A stretch of DNA of 64,000 nucleotides from Aliishimia ponticola (GCF_004803475.1 NZ_SRKY01000002.1:904855-968854); one strand, 5' to 3'. Shown: positions 46,435 to 56,392, numbered from the stretch's first letter. The notes: generated by a model not told the origin, from the letters alone. Program-made: numbers and translations.

Positions 46435-47088
46435 ATGGCCGTAACCAAACTTGCACCGACGGATGCCTATTCGATGATCCTCGCCGCGATTGACGAGGGG
46501 GTCTATCGGCCCGGCAACAGGCTGGTGGAAAGCGAATTGGCCGAACGGTTCGGCGTCTCGCGCACCCCGATCCGCGAAGCGCTGCAACGACTGGAAACGC
46601 AGTCGCTGCTTGAGCGGGACGGGCGCAGCCTGATCGTCGCGACGCTTGACCATAACCAGATGGCAGAGCTTTATATCGTGCGCCGCGAATTGGAGGGGCT
46701 GGCGGCCAGTCTGGCGGCCAAACATGCCACCGCCGAAGAAGTCCGCCTGCTGCGCGATATGGTGAAGATGGACGACCAGTTGACCAACGATCCAGCAGCG
46801 CTTGCCCGCGCCAACCGGCGGTTTCACAAGCAGATTCACCTTGCCTCGCATAACCGCTATCTGGTTCAGCAGCTTGACCTTGTGCACCGGACGATGGCGC
46901 TGATGACCTCGACCTCTCTTGCGGCGCAGGGGCGGTCCGAGATCGCGCAGCGCGAACATGACAAGATCGTCACCGCGATTGAAAACCGGGATGAGCAAGC
47001 CGCCGGAAAGGCGCTGCGCGATCACATTTCGATCGCCTTCATGACCCGGTTGCAGCAGGACGCGGAAGCTCGGCGGGAGGATCTTTAG
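46435..47088 (+). CDS. GntR-family transcription regulator (FadR/FCD type)
   Basis: The 217-residue protein has an N-terminal winged helix (about 8-68), including GNRLVESELAERFGVSRTPI and REALQRLETQSLLER. A C-terminal all-helical FCD domain (about 80-205) binds small carboxylates and a metal; NRRFHKQIHLAS and AIENRDEQAAGKALRDH carry likely ligands. The start ATG has GGAGG about nine bases upstream. Its last 50 bases overlap the 3' end of the convergent glycosyltransferase gene. No transporter or pathway genes are adjacent to suggest its ligand. Confidence 0.88.
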   Translation: MAVTKLAPTDAYSMILAAIDEGVYRPGNRLVESELAERFGVSRTPIREALQRLETQSLLERDGRSLIVATLDHNQMAELYIVRRELEGLAASLAAKHATAEEVRLLRDMVKMDDQLTNDPAALARANRRFHKQIHLASHNRYLVQQLDLVHRTMALMTSTSLAAQGRSEIAQREHDKIVTAIENRDEQAAGKALRDHISIAFMTRLQQDAEARREDL

Positions 47089-48976
47089 CCGGAATGCAGG
47101 GCGGGGCGGAGACGCCATGCTCTGTCTTGTCCCAGAAAAACGGGCGCAGCACGAGTTCATACAGCGCCTTGTAGATCGCAACGCTCGCCATTGGGAAATA
47201 AGCGATCATCGTGATGGTCCATGGCAGAAGATGCCGGTGCTGTTGCCGCCGCACCGCCGCCATATGGATCAACAGCGCCATGACTTCGCAGCCGGCGAAG
47301 AACCCGATCAGGACCGGCTGCGCGCCCGCCCCGGCAAGCCATGGCAGCAATCCGGCAGAGACCAGCCAAAAGCTCCATAATACAGGGGCCAGCAGGAATT
47401 GGCTTAGCGCGGTCACGAAGAACAGTTGCAGGCCCAGAAATCGCAGCGGCCCCAGGTCGCGCCATAGCTGCCGGGGCGCGCGCATATGGACGGCCCATGT
47501 GATCGCGAACCCCTTGAGCCAGCGTGAGCGTTGGCGAATCCACGGCCAGGCGCGGCAGTTGGCCTCTTCATAGGTGACGGTTGGGATCAGTTCGGTGCGG
47601 TACCCGGCGCGGGCAAGGCGCACGCCAAGGTCGGCATCCTCAGTCACATTATGCGCATCCCAGCCGCCAAGCTCTTCCAGCTCTTTGCGGCGGAAGAACA
47701 GGGTGGTTCCGCCCAGCGGAATCACGAAGCCCAGCCGGGCCAGTCCCGGCATGATCAGCCGCCACCACGCGGCGTATTCGATGGTGAAACAGCGCGCGAT
47801 CCAGTTATCCCGCGAATTGTAGTAGTCGAGCCGCCCTTGCAGGCAAACGACCTCTGGCCCGGCGGTATGGAAGTGTCGCACGACCTGTTCGATCTGGTCG
47901 GTTTCTGGCGAATCCTCGGCATCCCAAATGCCAACGATGCTGCCCCGGCAGAAATCCAGCGCGTAGTTCAGCGCGCGCGGTTTCGTCATCAGCCCGGAGC
48001 CTGACGGCACTTCGATGACCCGCATCCATTGCGGCAATTCGGTTCGTGCCAGTGTTTGCTTGGTGATCTCGTCGCTTTCTTCGAGCACCAGAATGATGTC
48101 GAGCAGCGCCTTGGGATAAGTGAGCCGTTCCAAGCGGTGAATCAGCGCGCCCGCGATTTCCTTTTCGCGCAGCAGAGGCACCATCACTGACACGCGCGGC
48201 AGGCGCAGCGGGGTGATATCGGGCGCGTCCTCGGGCGGCTTGCGCCGAATCTCTGCCCAAAGCTGCGTGCCCGCGGCGGTGATCTTCAGCGCCATGGACA
48301 TGGCCAGCGTGACGATCGCGATCCCCGCCAGGCCAAGCGCAAGGGATTGCGGAGAGCGCACCGCCCAAAGCAGCAGGGCGGCAACCAACAGGACGGACAC
48401 CGCGTGCCGCCGCCATTGCACCTGCCCCCAGTTGCGGCAGGAATAGACGTCTTCAACCCGTGTTTCCGCCTGCTGCGTCAGTTCCGGACGGTAAAGCGCT
48501 TGAATCGCGGCGCGCACCGCTTCGGGTTCGGCAAGGACCGGCAGCACGGTCAGCCCGTCATCGGGCCGTTCCGACTTGAGCGCATCGCAGTGATGTGGGT
48601 GCGACATCGCGACCAGCAGGATGTCCCCAAAGTGCCGCCAAGGTACCGCATTGTGGCGCAAGCACAGATCGACCCCCATCAGCGCGGCCATTTTCGGGGC
48701 AGGGGGCTGGGCGGTCAGGTCCGTCAGGCCCATACCATGTTGCTGCGCGAGCGCTTGCTGCAACTGTTCGGCCGTAATGATCCCTTCGGCCAAAAAGATA
48801 TCACCAAGCTGCGCGTCGATCCGGCGCTGCTGGGCCAGCCCGTCTTCCAGTTGCTGTTCGGTGATGGCCCCCATATCGACAAGGATACGCCCCAGCAGCC
48901 GAGGGCCACGCAGAGGCGGACGCCCACCTGAATGGGCGCCTGGAAGAACTGTCGACAACGCATTCTGCGTACTCAC
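47039..48976 (-). CDS. MshEN-like domain fused to family 2 membrane glycosyltransferase
   Basis: The 645-residue protein starts with GTG. Residues about 26-90 hold two repeats resembling the c-di-GMP-binding MshEN/GspE-N motif: LLGRILVDMGAITEQQL with GLAQQ, and QLGDIFLAEGIITAEQL with ALAQQ. Two membrane helices (about 190-235) precede a GT-A domain with VSVMVPLLREKEIAG, VGIWDAEDSPETDQ and the QxxRW-type motif RQRSRWLKG. More helices occupy about 505-620. This is a processive-type inner-membrane sugar transferase, possibly making an exopolysaccharide. The N-terminus suggests cyclic di-GMP control. The end overlaps the GntR gene by 50 bases. Confidence 0.82.
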   Translation of the reverse strand: MSTQNALSTVLPGAHSGGRPPLRGPRLLGRILVDMGAITEQQLEDGLAQQRRIDAQLGDIFLAEGIITAEQLQQALAQQHGMGLTDLTAQPPAPKMAALMGVDLCLRHNAVPWRHFGDILLVAMSHPHHCDALKSERPDDGLTVLPVLAEPEAVRAAIQALYRPELTQQAETRVEDVYSCRNWGQVQWRRHAVSVLLVAALLLWAVRSPQSLALGLAGIAIVTLAMSMALKITAAGTQLWAEIRRKPPEDAPDITPLRLPRVSVMVPLLREKEIAGALIHRLERLTYPKALLDIILVLEESDEITKQTLARTELPQWMRVIEVPSGSGLMTKPRALNYALDFCRGSIVGIWDAEDSPETDQIEQVVRHFHTAGPEVVCLQGRLDYYNSRDNWIARCFTIEYAAWWRLIMPGLARLGFVIPLGGTTLFFRRKELEELGGWDAHNVTEDADLGVRLARAGYRTELIPTVTYEEANCRAWPWIRQRSRWLKGFAITWAVHMRAPRQLWRDLGPLRFLGLQLFFVTALSQFLLAPVLWSFWLVSAGLLPWLAGAGAQPVLIGFFAGCEVMALLIHMAAVRRQQHRHLLPWTITMIAYFPMASVAIYKALYELVLRPFFWDKTEHGVSAPPCIPAKDPPAELPRPAATGS

Positions 48977-49109
48977 GCATCATCCCTTCTGGCTGCTGCG
49001 CGAATCTTTAGACTGAATTAGGGTTAAGGCCGGATTAATCCCCGGCCGTAAGCAGACGGAAAAGCTGGGGAAAACGTCCCACGCTTAGGCGAAAGGGCAG
49101 AACGCGACG

Positions 49110-50258
49110 TTAGGAGGCGCGTTCTTGCATCGCAGCGGCGAACCGGTCGAACAGGTAATAGCTGTCCTGCGGGCCGGGACTGGCTTCGGGGTGGTACTGC
49201 ACCGAGAAGATCGGCTTGTTTTCAACCCGGATGCCACAATTGGACCCGTCGAACAGCGACGTATGGGTTTCCTTGACGCCCTTGGGCAAGGTCTGCGCAT
49301 CCACCGCGAACCCGTGGTTCATCGAGGTGATTTCGACCTTCCCGGTTTCAAGGTCTTTGACCGGATGGTTGGCCCCGTGGTGGCCGTGATTCATCTTGAT
49401 CGTCTTTGCGCCAAGGGCAAGCGCCAGCATCTGGTGGCCGAGGCAAATACCGAAAACGGGCAGGTCTTTCTCAAGAATGGTCTGGATCATCGGCACCGCG
49501 TAGCTGCCCGTCGCTGCCGGATCACCCGGGCCGTTGGACAGGAAAACACCGTCGGGTTCGTGGGCCAGAACTTCCTCTGCCGTGGCGGTGGCAGGCAAGA
49601 CCGTGACATCGCACCCGGCAGAGGCGAGGCAGCGCAGGATGTTGCGTTTTGCGCCATAGTCGATGGCAACGACCTTGTGGCGCGGCTCGGTCAAGGTGCC
49701 GAAGCCTTCGGGCCAGTTCCAGCGCGTTTCATCCCAACGGTAGGACTGCGCGCAGGTCACTTCCTTCGCAAGGTCCATGCCTTCCAGGCCGACAAACTTG
49801 CGGGCCGCATCGACCAGCGCATCGGTGTCGAAATTCCCATCCGGATCATGGGCCAGCGCGACATGCGGCGCGCCGGCCTGCCGGATGGCGCGGGTCAGGC
49901 GGCGCGTGTCGAGGCCCCCAATCGCAATCCGGCCCCGGCTGGCAAGCCAGCTCGACAATGGTTGCACCGCGCGCCAGTTCGACGGCTCCGTCGGCATCCA
50001 CTTCACGACCATGCCCGCCGCAACGGGATCGCCGGTCTCGTCATCGTCGGGATTGACGCCGACATTGCCGATATGGGGGAAGGTGAAGGTCACGATCTGT
50101 CCCGCATAGGACGGGTCTGTCATGATCTCTTGATAGCCGGTCATGGCGGTATTGAAGCACAGTTCAGCGGTTGTCTGACCAGTTGCGCCGAAGCCCGTTC
50201 CGAAAAACAGCGTTCCGTCGGCGAGGGCAAGACAAGCGGTCGGGCGAGGCTCGGTCAT
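49110..50258 (-). CDS. carA: carbamoyl-phosphate synthase small subunit
   Basis: CarA hydrolyses glutamine and passes ammonia to CarB for arginine and pyrimidine synthesis. The 382-residue product has the N-terminal CPSase_sm domain (ADGTLFFGTGFGATGQTTAE). The class I amidotransferase domain has the catalytic Cys in FGICLGHQMLALALG and the His/Glu in QYHPEASPGP. carB is not in the window, though it is often near. The gene is divergent from yqeY over 200 bases, a gap containing an A/T-rich stretch (50330-50360) but no clear attenuator. Confidence 0.97.
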   Translation of the reverse strand: MTEPRPTACLALADGTLFFGTGFGATGQTTAELCFNTAMTGYQEIMTDPSYAGQIVTFTFPHIGNVGVNPDDDETGDPVAAGMVVKWMPTEPSNWRAVQPLSSWLASRGRIAIGGLDTRRLTRAIRQAGAPHVALAHDPDGNFDTDALVDAARKFVGLEGMDLAKEVTCAQSYRWDETRWNWPEGFGTLTEPRHKVVAIDYGAKRNILRCLASAGCDVTVLPATATAEEVLAHEPDGVFLSNGPGDPAATGSYAVPMIQTILEKDLPVFGICLGHQMLALALGAKTIKMNHGHHGANHPVKDLETGKVEITSMNHGFAVDAQTLPKGVKETHTSLFDGSNCGIRVENKPIFSVQYHPEASPGPQDSYYLFDRFAAAMQERAS

Positions 50259-50459
50259 GGGGGGCTACCTGTAGGAATGGGGCAAATTGGCGGGAACCTA
50301 ATGCCGCCCGGCGGCAGGGTCAAGAGTAGGAAAAAAAGAGTTTCCCTTTATTTTCAGTGCCTTGCTGCGGGGCTCTTTGGTTGCAGGGTCATCGGCTTTT
50401 GCGTATGGTCCGCCACCTGACGGCCCGACCACTCACCGGGCGAGATGAGGATGACACAT

Positions 50460-50924
50460 ATGACCGATCTTCGCACGCGCGTGACCGATGCGCTGAAGCA
50501 AGCGATGAAGGATAAGGACCAGCAGCGGCTGTCGACACTCCGGCTGATCAATGCTGCGATCAAGGACCGTGATATCGCGGCGCGCGGCGAAGGCAAGGAA
50601 GAGGGCGTGGGCGATGATGAGGTGCTCGCGATCCTTGGCAAGATGACGAAGCAGCGTCAGGAAAGCGCGCGCGCTTATGAAGAGGGCGGGCGGCTGGATC
50701 TGGCAGAGCGCGAGATGCAGGAAGTCGCTGTTATTGCGGAATATCTGCCGCGGCAGCTGAGCGATGAAGAAGTCGAAGCGGCCGTGTCGGCGACCATCGA
50801 AGAGATCGGCGCTGAAAACGTGCGGGACATGGGCAAGGTGATGGGCGCGCTCAAGTCCAAGTATACCGGCCAGATGGATTTCGGCGCCGTGGGCGCTTTG
50901 GTCAAATCCCGCCTTTGCGGTTGA
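50460..50924 (+). CDS. GatB/YqeY-domain protein
   Basis: The 154-residue cytoplasmic protein is composed of one YqeY domain, related to the tail of amidotransferase GatB. Motifs are LRTRVTDALKQAMKDKD, STLRLINAAIKDRDI and AEYLPRQLSDEE. It probably binds tRNA or helps tRNA-dependent amidation, but its role is not settled in any bacterium. ATG 50460 follows GAGG by nine bases; two earlier in-frame ATGs (50445, 50451) would place the start inside that element. Confidence 0.88.
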   Translation: MTDLRTRVTDALKQAMKDKDQQRLSTLRLINAAIKDRDIAARGEGKEEGVGDDEVLAILGKMTKQRQESARAYEEGGRLDLAEREMQEVAVIAEYLPRQLSDEEVEAAVSATIEEIGAENVRDMGKVMGALKSKYTGQMDFGAVGALVKSRLCG

Positions 50925-51076
50925 GATAGGGCAGGGGCGGCAGATCGCCCCTTTGCCCAAACGCCCGGCGGTTCAAGGCGATGCGCCGGGTGAGCGACCT
51001 TCTTCCTACAATTCAGACGGTTTCCCTACGGGGGCGATGCGCGTCGATGTCATGGGCCGTGATCCCACGCGGTGTA

Positions 51077-51562
51077 TCACGCCCGGCGCAGGGCGCGGGC
51101 CAGATCGTCGTAAAGCTCGATTCGCTCTTCTTCGGACAGGAAGGCACCGATCTCCACCTCCCGGCCTTCACCGCGCAGGGTGACGTAATGGGGCACGGGG
51201 CCTTCGGTGTCGTATTTGGTCACCTGCGTCCAATAGCGGTTGCATTCCCATTCCTGCACCTGCCCGTTCGGGTCAGTGCGCGACAGGTGGGCCATGTCGT
51301 CTGACAGGGTCAGCACTTCAAGGATTTGCCGCGCCTTGTGGTTGCGTTGCAGGGCGAAATAGATGCCCCAGACAGCGAGCATCAGAAACGGCAACAGCCC
51401 CCAGAGCACGGGCGAGCCCAGCAGCGGCAGGGCGGGGATCAGGATCATCGTGAACGTCGTCAGGACAACTGCCGCCATGCCGCGAGCGGGGAGCGATTCA
51501 TAGGGCCACAGACGAAGTTCCTGTGTCGGGGCGGGTGATGCGGACGTCCAGCGATAGGGCAT
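51077..51562 (-). CDS. DUF2244 membrane protein
   Basis: The 161-residue product has two adjacent membrane helices (about 28-48 and 50-70). A cytoplasmic beta-rich domain follows with WECNRYWTQVTKY and VEIGAFLSEEER. This is the usual layout of DUF2244 proteins. In Rhodobacterales such genes often accompany the cytochrome c oxidase region; here ctaD lies about 0.9 kb upstream on the same strand. The function is unknown. Confidence 0.82.
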   Translation of the reverse strand: MPYRWTSASPAPTQELRLWPYESLPARGMAAVVLTTFTMILIPALPLLGSPVLWGLLPFLMLAVWGIYFALQRNHKARQILEVLTLSDDMAHLSRTDPNGQVQEWECNRYWTQVTKYDTEGPVPHYVTLRGEGREVEIGAFLSEEERIELYDDLARALRRA

Positions 51563-51651
51563 AATGGGCGGGCGAGTTGATGAATGTGTGTAGAGCTAGA
51601 ATAATCCGAATTGAGGTTGCTGACAGGCACCGAATTGACGCAGTGCGCGCT

Positions 51652-52146
51652 TTACAGGTCCTTCGGCGAGGACTGCGCCGGGCGCATCTGCGGCCTTGCG
51701 GAGGTAAAAAGCGAAAATTCGTAGCCGCCGAACACCTCATGCGCATTGACCCGTTTGTCGTGCCAATTGACCAAAAGCTCCTTTCCGGTCTTGTCCCAAA
51801 CAACGACGCAGAACTTTGATGATTCAGGGTTGCAACTGTCTTTGCCCAAAATGGTCACGTAAAACGGATCGATCAGGTTTCGCTGAATCAGCACCCAGGC
51901 GCGAACCTCCCGGTCGGTGACGAAGACACCGGCGACAAGTAGTGCGCCGGCAAGCGCGATCAGACCCACGCCAGACATACCGCCAAGAAGGTTGGAGACC
52001 TGGAATTTTTCGCCCCACGCCACGTATATCATTCCGGCGATCATGCCGCCCGCCAATATGACTAATATCCAGAAGAACGGACCCGTCGCGAGCGAGACTT
52101 GTTGCCCGATATTCGCGATGTCGTCGGGGGATATATCAACTTCCAT
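51652..52146 (-). CDS. membrane protein of unknown function
   Basis: The 164-residue product (ATG 52146) has two or three membrane helices, around 23-43, 55-75 and after 80, then a C-terminal soluble part with cysteines (GKDSCNPESSKFCVVVWD). I do not recognise a family. Sequence composition is slightly richer in A and T than its neighbours. A longer open frame to 52203 would add 19 residues, and neither start has an obvious ribosome-binding site. It is located between a terminator (52374-52403) and the DUF2244 gene. Confidence 0.55.
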   Translation of the reverse strand: MEVDISPDDIANIGQQVSLATGPFFWILVILAGGMIAGMIYVAWGEKFQVSNLLGGMSGVGLIALAGALLVAGVFVTDREVRAWVLIQRNLIDPFYVTILGKDSCNPESSKFCVVVWDKTGKELLVNWHDKRVNAHEVFGGYEFSLFTSARPQMRPAQSSPKDL

Positions 52147-52373
52147 GACGTGCCAGCCTTTTCCACTCTTAACCAAAACACCATTAGGGCCCAAGCCTTG
52201 CAAAGCGGTTCACATGGCGGGGGGTGTTTGTTTTTCCTAGTGTATTTTCCTTCGGCGAGTTTGGAGTTCAACTAAAAATGGAAGCTTCTGTTTGAAGTGA
52301 TTGCCGACCTGATCGGGCGAGGCGGCCAAACCCGCCCGTCTGCCAGCGCTGCTGGCATATCGGCCCCCCTAAC

Positions 52374-52403
52374 AAAAAAGCCCCGCCATTTTGGCGGGGC
52401 TTT
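52374..52403 (-). terminator. intrinsic terminator of ctaD
   Basis: An 11-base-pair stem (arms 52377-52387 and 52393-52403) with a five-base loop is followed on the minus strand by a run of T, 23 bases after the ctaD stop. Confidence 0.9.
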
Positions 52404-52425
52404 CGATCTCTATTTGCACGGATGA

Positions 52426-54096
52426 TTAATGCGCGTGCTTGTTATCCCAGTCTTCCTGCTTGGGCAGGATTTCGAAGGTATGCTCCGGCGGCGGGCTGGG
52501 CAGTGTCCATTCCAGCGTGTCCGCATATTCGTTCCACGGGTTGGCTTCGGTCACTTTCGCGCCACGCAGCAGGGCGTAAGCGATGATGCCGAAGAACAGC
52601 AGGAACGAGGCGAAGGACAGGTACGCGCCAAAGGACGACCACTGGTTCCAGTAGGCGAACGCCTCCGGGTAGTCGATGTAGCGGCGCGGCATGCCCTGAC
52701 GGCCCAGGAAGTGCTGCGGGAAGAAGGTCAGGTTTGCACCGATGAACATCATCCAGAAGTGGATCTTGCCGAAGGTTTCGGAATACATCCGGCCCGTCAT
52801 TTTGGGCAGGTAGAAGTAGATCCCGGCGAAGATGGCAAAGACCGCGCCCAGCGACATCACGTAGTGGAAGTGTGCCACCACGTAGTATGTGTCGTGGTAA
52901 TAGCGGTCGACGGCAGCCTGGCTCAGCACGATGCCGGTCACACCGCCAACGGTGAACAGGAACAGGAAGCCAAACGCCCAGAGCATCGGTGTCTTGAACT
53001 CGATCGAGCCCTTCCACATCGTTGCGATCCAGGAGAACACCTTCACACCTGTCGGCACCGCGATGACCATGGTGGCGAGCATGAAGTAGGCCTGTTGCTC
53101 AACGCTCATCCCGACGGTGTACATGTGGTGCGCCCACACGACGAAGCCCAGAACACCGATCGCAATGATCGCCCACACCATCGGCAGGTAGCCGAAGATC
53201 GGCTTGCGCGAGAATGTTGCAATCACGTGGCTGATGATGCCGAAGCCCGGCAGAATGATGATGTACACTTCCGGGTGGCCGAAGAACCACAGGATGTGCT
53301 GATACAGGATCGGGTCACCGCCACCGGCAGGGTCGAAGAAGGTGAAGCCGAAGTTACGATCCATCAGCAGCATGGTGATCGCGCCCGCCAGAACCGGCAG
53401 GGACAGCAGAATCAGCCAGGATGTGACGAAGATCGACCACGAGAACAGCGGTACCTTGAACAGCGACATGCCAGGGGCACGCATGTTCAGGAAGGTGGTG
53501 ATCATGTTGATCGCACCAAGGATCGACGACGCGCCTGACACGTGCACGGCGAAGATGGCGAGGTCCATGGACATGCCGCCTTCGTTGACGGAGAGCGGCG
53601 GGTACAGAACCCAGCCCACGCCAGAGCCAAGCTGGTCGTTACCGCCCGGCGCCAGCACGGAGCAAACCGCCAGCGTCGTACCGGCAACATAGAGCCAGTA
53701 GCTGAGGTTGTTCATCCGCGGGAAGGCCATATCCGGCGCACCGATCTGCAACGGCATGAAATAGTTGCCAAAACCGCCGAAAAGGGCCGGAATCACGACG
53801 AAGAACATCATCAGGATGCCGTGGCCCGTGATCAGCACGTTCCAGAGGTGACCGTTCGGGGTACATTCAGCGGAAGACTGGAAGAAACGAGCGCCTTCCA
53901 TACACATGTACTGAACGCCCGGTTCCTGAAGTTCCATCCGCATGTAAACGGTGAACATAACCGAGATAAGGCCAACAAAGGCCGATGTGATCAGGTAGAG
54001 AATCCCGATATCTTTGTGGTTGGTCGACATGAACCACCGGGTAAAGAATCCCCGGTTGTCTTCATGTTCGTGGCCGTGAATGGCTGCGTCTGCCAT
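52426..54096 (-). CDS. ctaD: cytochrome c oxidase subunit I
   Basis: CtaD is the haem a / haem a3-CuB catalytic subunit of aa3-type oxidase. The 556-residue protein has twelve membrane helices. The key CuB and haem histidines are visible: [29 protein letters not shown] and [13 protein letters not shown]. The conserved [11 protein letters not shown] segment precedes the first of these. An AGGAGG is eight to ten bases before ATG 54096. The ctaC, ctaB and ctaE genes are not here; separate placement of ctaD is common in Rhodobacteraceae and Paracoccus. Confidence 0.97.
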   Translation of the reverse strand: MADAAIHGHEHEDNRGFFTRWFMSTNHKDIGILYLITSAFVGLISVMFTVYMRMELQEPGVQYMCMEGARFFQSSAECTPNGHLWNVLITGHGILMMFFVVIPALFGGFGNYFMPLQIGAPDMAFPRMNNLSYWLYVAGTTLAVCSVLAPGGNDQLGSGVGWVLYPPLSVNEGGMSMDLAIFAVHVSGASSILGAINMITTFLNMRAPGMSLFKVPLFSWSIFVTSWLILLSLPVLAGAITMLLMDRNFGFTFFDPAGGGDPILYQHILWFFGHPEVYIIILPGFGIISHVIATFSRKPIFGYLPMVWAIIAIGVLGFVVWAHHMYTVGMSVEQQAYFMLATMVIAVPTGVKVFSWIATMWKGSIEFKTPMLWAFGFLFLFTVGGVTGIVLSQAAVDRYYHDTYYVVAHFHYVMSLGAVFAIFAGIYFYLPKMTGRMYSETFGKIHFWMMFIGANLTFFPQHFLGRQGMPRRYIDYPEAFAYWNQWSSFGAYLSFASFLLFFGIIAYALLRGAKVTEANPWNEYADTLEWTLPSPPPEHTFEILPKQEDWDNKHAH

Positions 54097-54413
54097 ATGG
54101 CGTGCCTCCTGTTAGACAATCCTGCGCGCGAAACGTTACCCGGACAGATTCCGGACTTATTCTGGTTCTAGAATGGGATTGGTGAAGGATCAATGAGCGA
54201 TCGTGCCGCAGGTGTGGAAAGATTTGCGGCGGGTCGCGGGGGCCGTCGGGGCGCAGCCGTGCTTCGGCCTGCTTTGTGCAATGTGGGGTTTGGCGGGCCG
54301 CGCCGTCCTTCTCACGTCTATCTCACGGGCCGCGCAGGGGGGCGGGGCGGCACCTGTGACGTAGCATCGCAGCGCCCGCGATCTTGGGCGGGCGCTGCGC
54401 GTTCGCAAAAAGC
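54097..54413. other. 317-base intergenic region between ctaD and phoX
   Basis: This holds the upstream region of ctaD and the downstream region of phoX. Apart from the palindrome at 54371-54396 I see no conserved element. Short open frames on both strands are low-complexity Arg/Ala/Pro translations. Confidence 0.6.
54371..54396 (-). terminator. possible terminator-like hairpin after phoX
   Basis: A perfect nine-base-pair GC stem (54371-54379 with 54388-54396) and eight-base loop lie 18 bases beyond the phoX stop. No T run follows, so this is a weak terminator call. Confidence 0.45.
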
Positions 54414-56330
54414 TTAGCCGACCAGACCGTTGTCATCCCGCTTGATCGCGATGACCGAGGACCGCGGCAGGCCAGACCCGGTAGGCCAGGACCCGCCCGG
54501 ATGCTGGATGCCGACGAACATGGTGCGCCGGTCGGCGGACCAGCAGATCCCCGTGACCTCGCATCCCTTCGGCCCTGTCATGAAGCGGGCGATCTCGCCG
54601 GTGACGGGGTCGCCCACAAGCATCTGGTTGTTGCCCTGTCCGGCGAAGTCCTCTTCGTTGCTGTCATCGCCATCGGTCTGAATCCAGACCAGACCGTTGC
54701 TGTCAAAGGCCATGCCGTCGGGCGAATTGAACATATTGCCCGCCGTGACATTGTCGGACCCGCCATAGACGTTGTTGTAAACCTCCGGGTTGCCCGCCAT
54801 CACGTACAGATCCCAGTCGAAGGTCGTCGCCGTGTGGTCGTCGTCATGGGGACGCCAGCGCACGATCTGGCCGTAATGGTTGGTCTCGCGCGGGTTGGGG
54901 CCGTTGACCGGGGTCTCATCCCCGCCGGCGTTGGGTTTGACGCCACGGTTCTTGTTGTTGGTCAGGCAGCAATATGCCTCGATGGCCTTGGGATTGACGG
55001 CCACCCATTCGGGGCGGTCCATCGTCGTCGCGCCCACGGCGGACCCGGCCTGACGGGCAAAGATCAGCACCTCGGCCAGCGATGCCATACCGGTGGTCTC
55101 CGGCGTCAGCGCCAGCCATTCGCCGGTGCCGTCATCGTTGAACTTCGCCGCGTACAGCGTGCCGTCATCCAGCAGCCCGTCGGTCGGCCCGCCCGTGGCA
55201 TAGGTGCCATTGGAGACGAACTTGTACAGGAACTCGCCGCGTTCATCATCGCCCATATAGACGATCACATGCCCATCAGCGGAAAGCGTCACGGCCGCGT
55301 TCTCATGCTTGAAGCGGCCCAGCCCCGTATGCTTGACCGGTGTGGATGTGGGATCGGTCGGGTCGATTTCGACAATCCAGCCCGCGCGGTGCGGCTCATT
55401 TGGGTTTTGCGACACGTCGAAACGTGCATCCCATTTGTGGTAATCATAACCCCAACCATCGGTCCCGATGCCATAGCGCGCATAGCCGGGGGCAAGCGGC
55501 GCGGGGTCGCCTTCCGCCACCTCGGCGGTGGAGCCGAAATAGCCGTTGAAGTTCTCTTCGCAGGTCAGATAGGTGCCCCACGGCGTTTTGCCCGACCCAC
55601 AATTGTTGAGCGTGCCAAGGCTTTGTGTGCCGGTCGGATCGGCCTGCGTCTTCATCAGGTCATGCCCGGCTGCGGGGCCGGTGATCTGCATCGGCGTGTT
55701 GTGGTGGATGCGCCGGTTGAAGGGGCTGTCCTTCACCACCTGCCAGCCGTTTTCGCCTTCGCTCACTTCGATCACGGCCACGCCTTGCAGGTTTTGCAGC
55801 TTGCGCACGTCATCCGCATTGGCTGGGGTGCCCTCCTGCGCTGCAGGCAGGTTGGTCTTGCGGTTGGTGTATTCGTGGTTGATCGCGATCAACTGGCGAC
55901 CTTGGAACACGAAGGTCTCCATCCCGTCGGTATTCTCGCCAAAGACCATGTCCGACCCTTCCAGCGGGCCGCCCTCGGTGATGTCATAGCCGTCGGCGGC
56001 GGACATCAGCGGATCGCCCCAGCTGACCATGACTTGACTGGTAAAGCCTTCGGGCACGTGAACCATGGCGTCGGTGTGCGCCGCGATCGGCTTGAAGGGG
56101 AATCGGCTTGCGGTTTGCGCCTGCGCCGAGGTGGAGGACAGCAGCCCGCCCGTCATCACCGCCGCGCCAGAGCCAAAGGCCAGCGCCCCGCCCAGAAAGC
56201 CACGTCGCGAAATCGCACGCTCAACCACTTGGTCGAACTCATTTTCTTCTGGCCGGGGGAAGTTCTGTTCGTCCCAGTCATCGGCGGAGAGCATCGTCGG
56301 ATCTATGTCTTTCACGGGAACACCTGTCAT
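54414..56330 (-). CDS. phoX: PhoX-family (DUF839) alkaline phosphatase, Tat-exported
   Basis: PhoX is a Ca/Fe-dependent phosphatase of the periplasm or cell surface. The 638-residue product has a Tat signal with SRRGFLGG at about residues 41-48, after a long n-region and before a hydrophobic stretch. The DUF839 domain includes GHDLMKTQADPTG, GTLNNCGSGKTPWGTYLTCEE with the conserved cysteines, and GRFKHENAAV. Length and order agree with the family. It is a monocistronic gene; a Pho-box-like element lies about 60 bases upstream. The phosphatase role is inferred from the family. Confidence 0.88.
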   Translation of the reverse strand: MTGVPVKDIDPTMLSADDWDEQNFPRPEENEFDQVVERAISRRGFLGGALAFGSGAAVMTGGLLSSTSAQAQTASRFPFKPIAAHTDAMVHVPEGFTSQVMVSWGDPLMSAADGYDITEGGPLEGSDMVFGENTDGMETFVFQGRQLIAINHEYTNRKTNLPAAQEGTPANADDVRKLQNLQGVAVIEVSEGENGWQVVKDSPFNRRIHHNTPMQITGPAAGHDLMKTQADPTGTQSLGTLNNCGSGKTPWGTYLTCEENFNGYFGSTAEVAEGDPAPLAPGYARYGIGTDGWGYDYHKWDARFDVSQNPNEPHRAGWIVEIDPTDPTSTPVKHTGLGRFKHENAAVTLSADGHVIVYMGDDERGEFLYKFVSNGTYATGGPTDGLLDDGTLYAAKFNDDGTGEWLALTPETTGMASLAEVLIFARQAGSAVGATTMDRPEWVAVNPKAIEAYCCLTNNKNRGVKPNAGGDETPVNGPNPRETNHYGQIVRWRPHDDDHTATTFDWDLYVMAGNPEVYNNVYGGSDNVTAGNMFNSPDGMAFDSNGLVWIQTDGDDSNEEDFAGQGNNQMLVGDPVTGEIARFMTGPKGCEVTGICWSADRRTMFVGIQHPGGSWPTGSGLPRSSVIAIKRDDNGLVG

Positions 56331-56392
56331 CTAGATGGGGTATGGGGTGGCAGGCCGCAGGCCCACCGCATCGTCCCTTTCACGCTAAAATT

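Noticed and set aside
54190-54408. Minus-strand open frame between ctaD and phoX
   Set aside because: Arg/Ala/Pro low-complexity sequence typical of GC-rich noncoding DNA.
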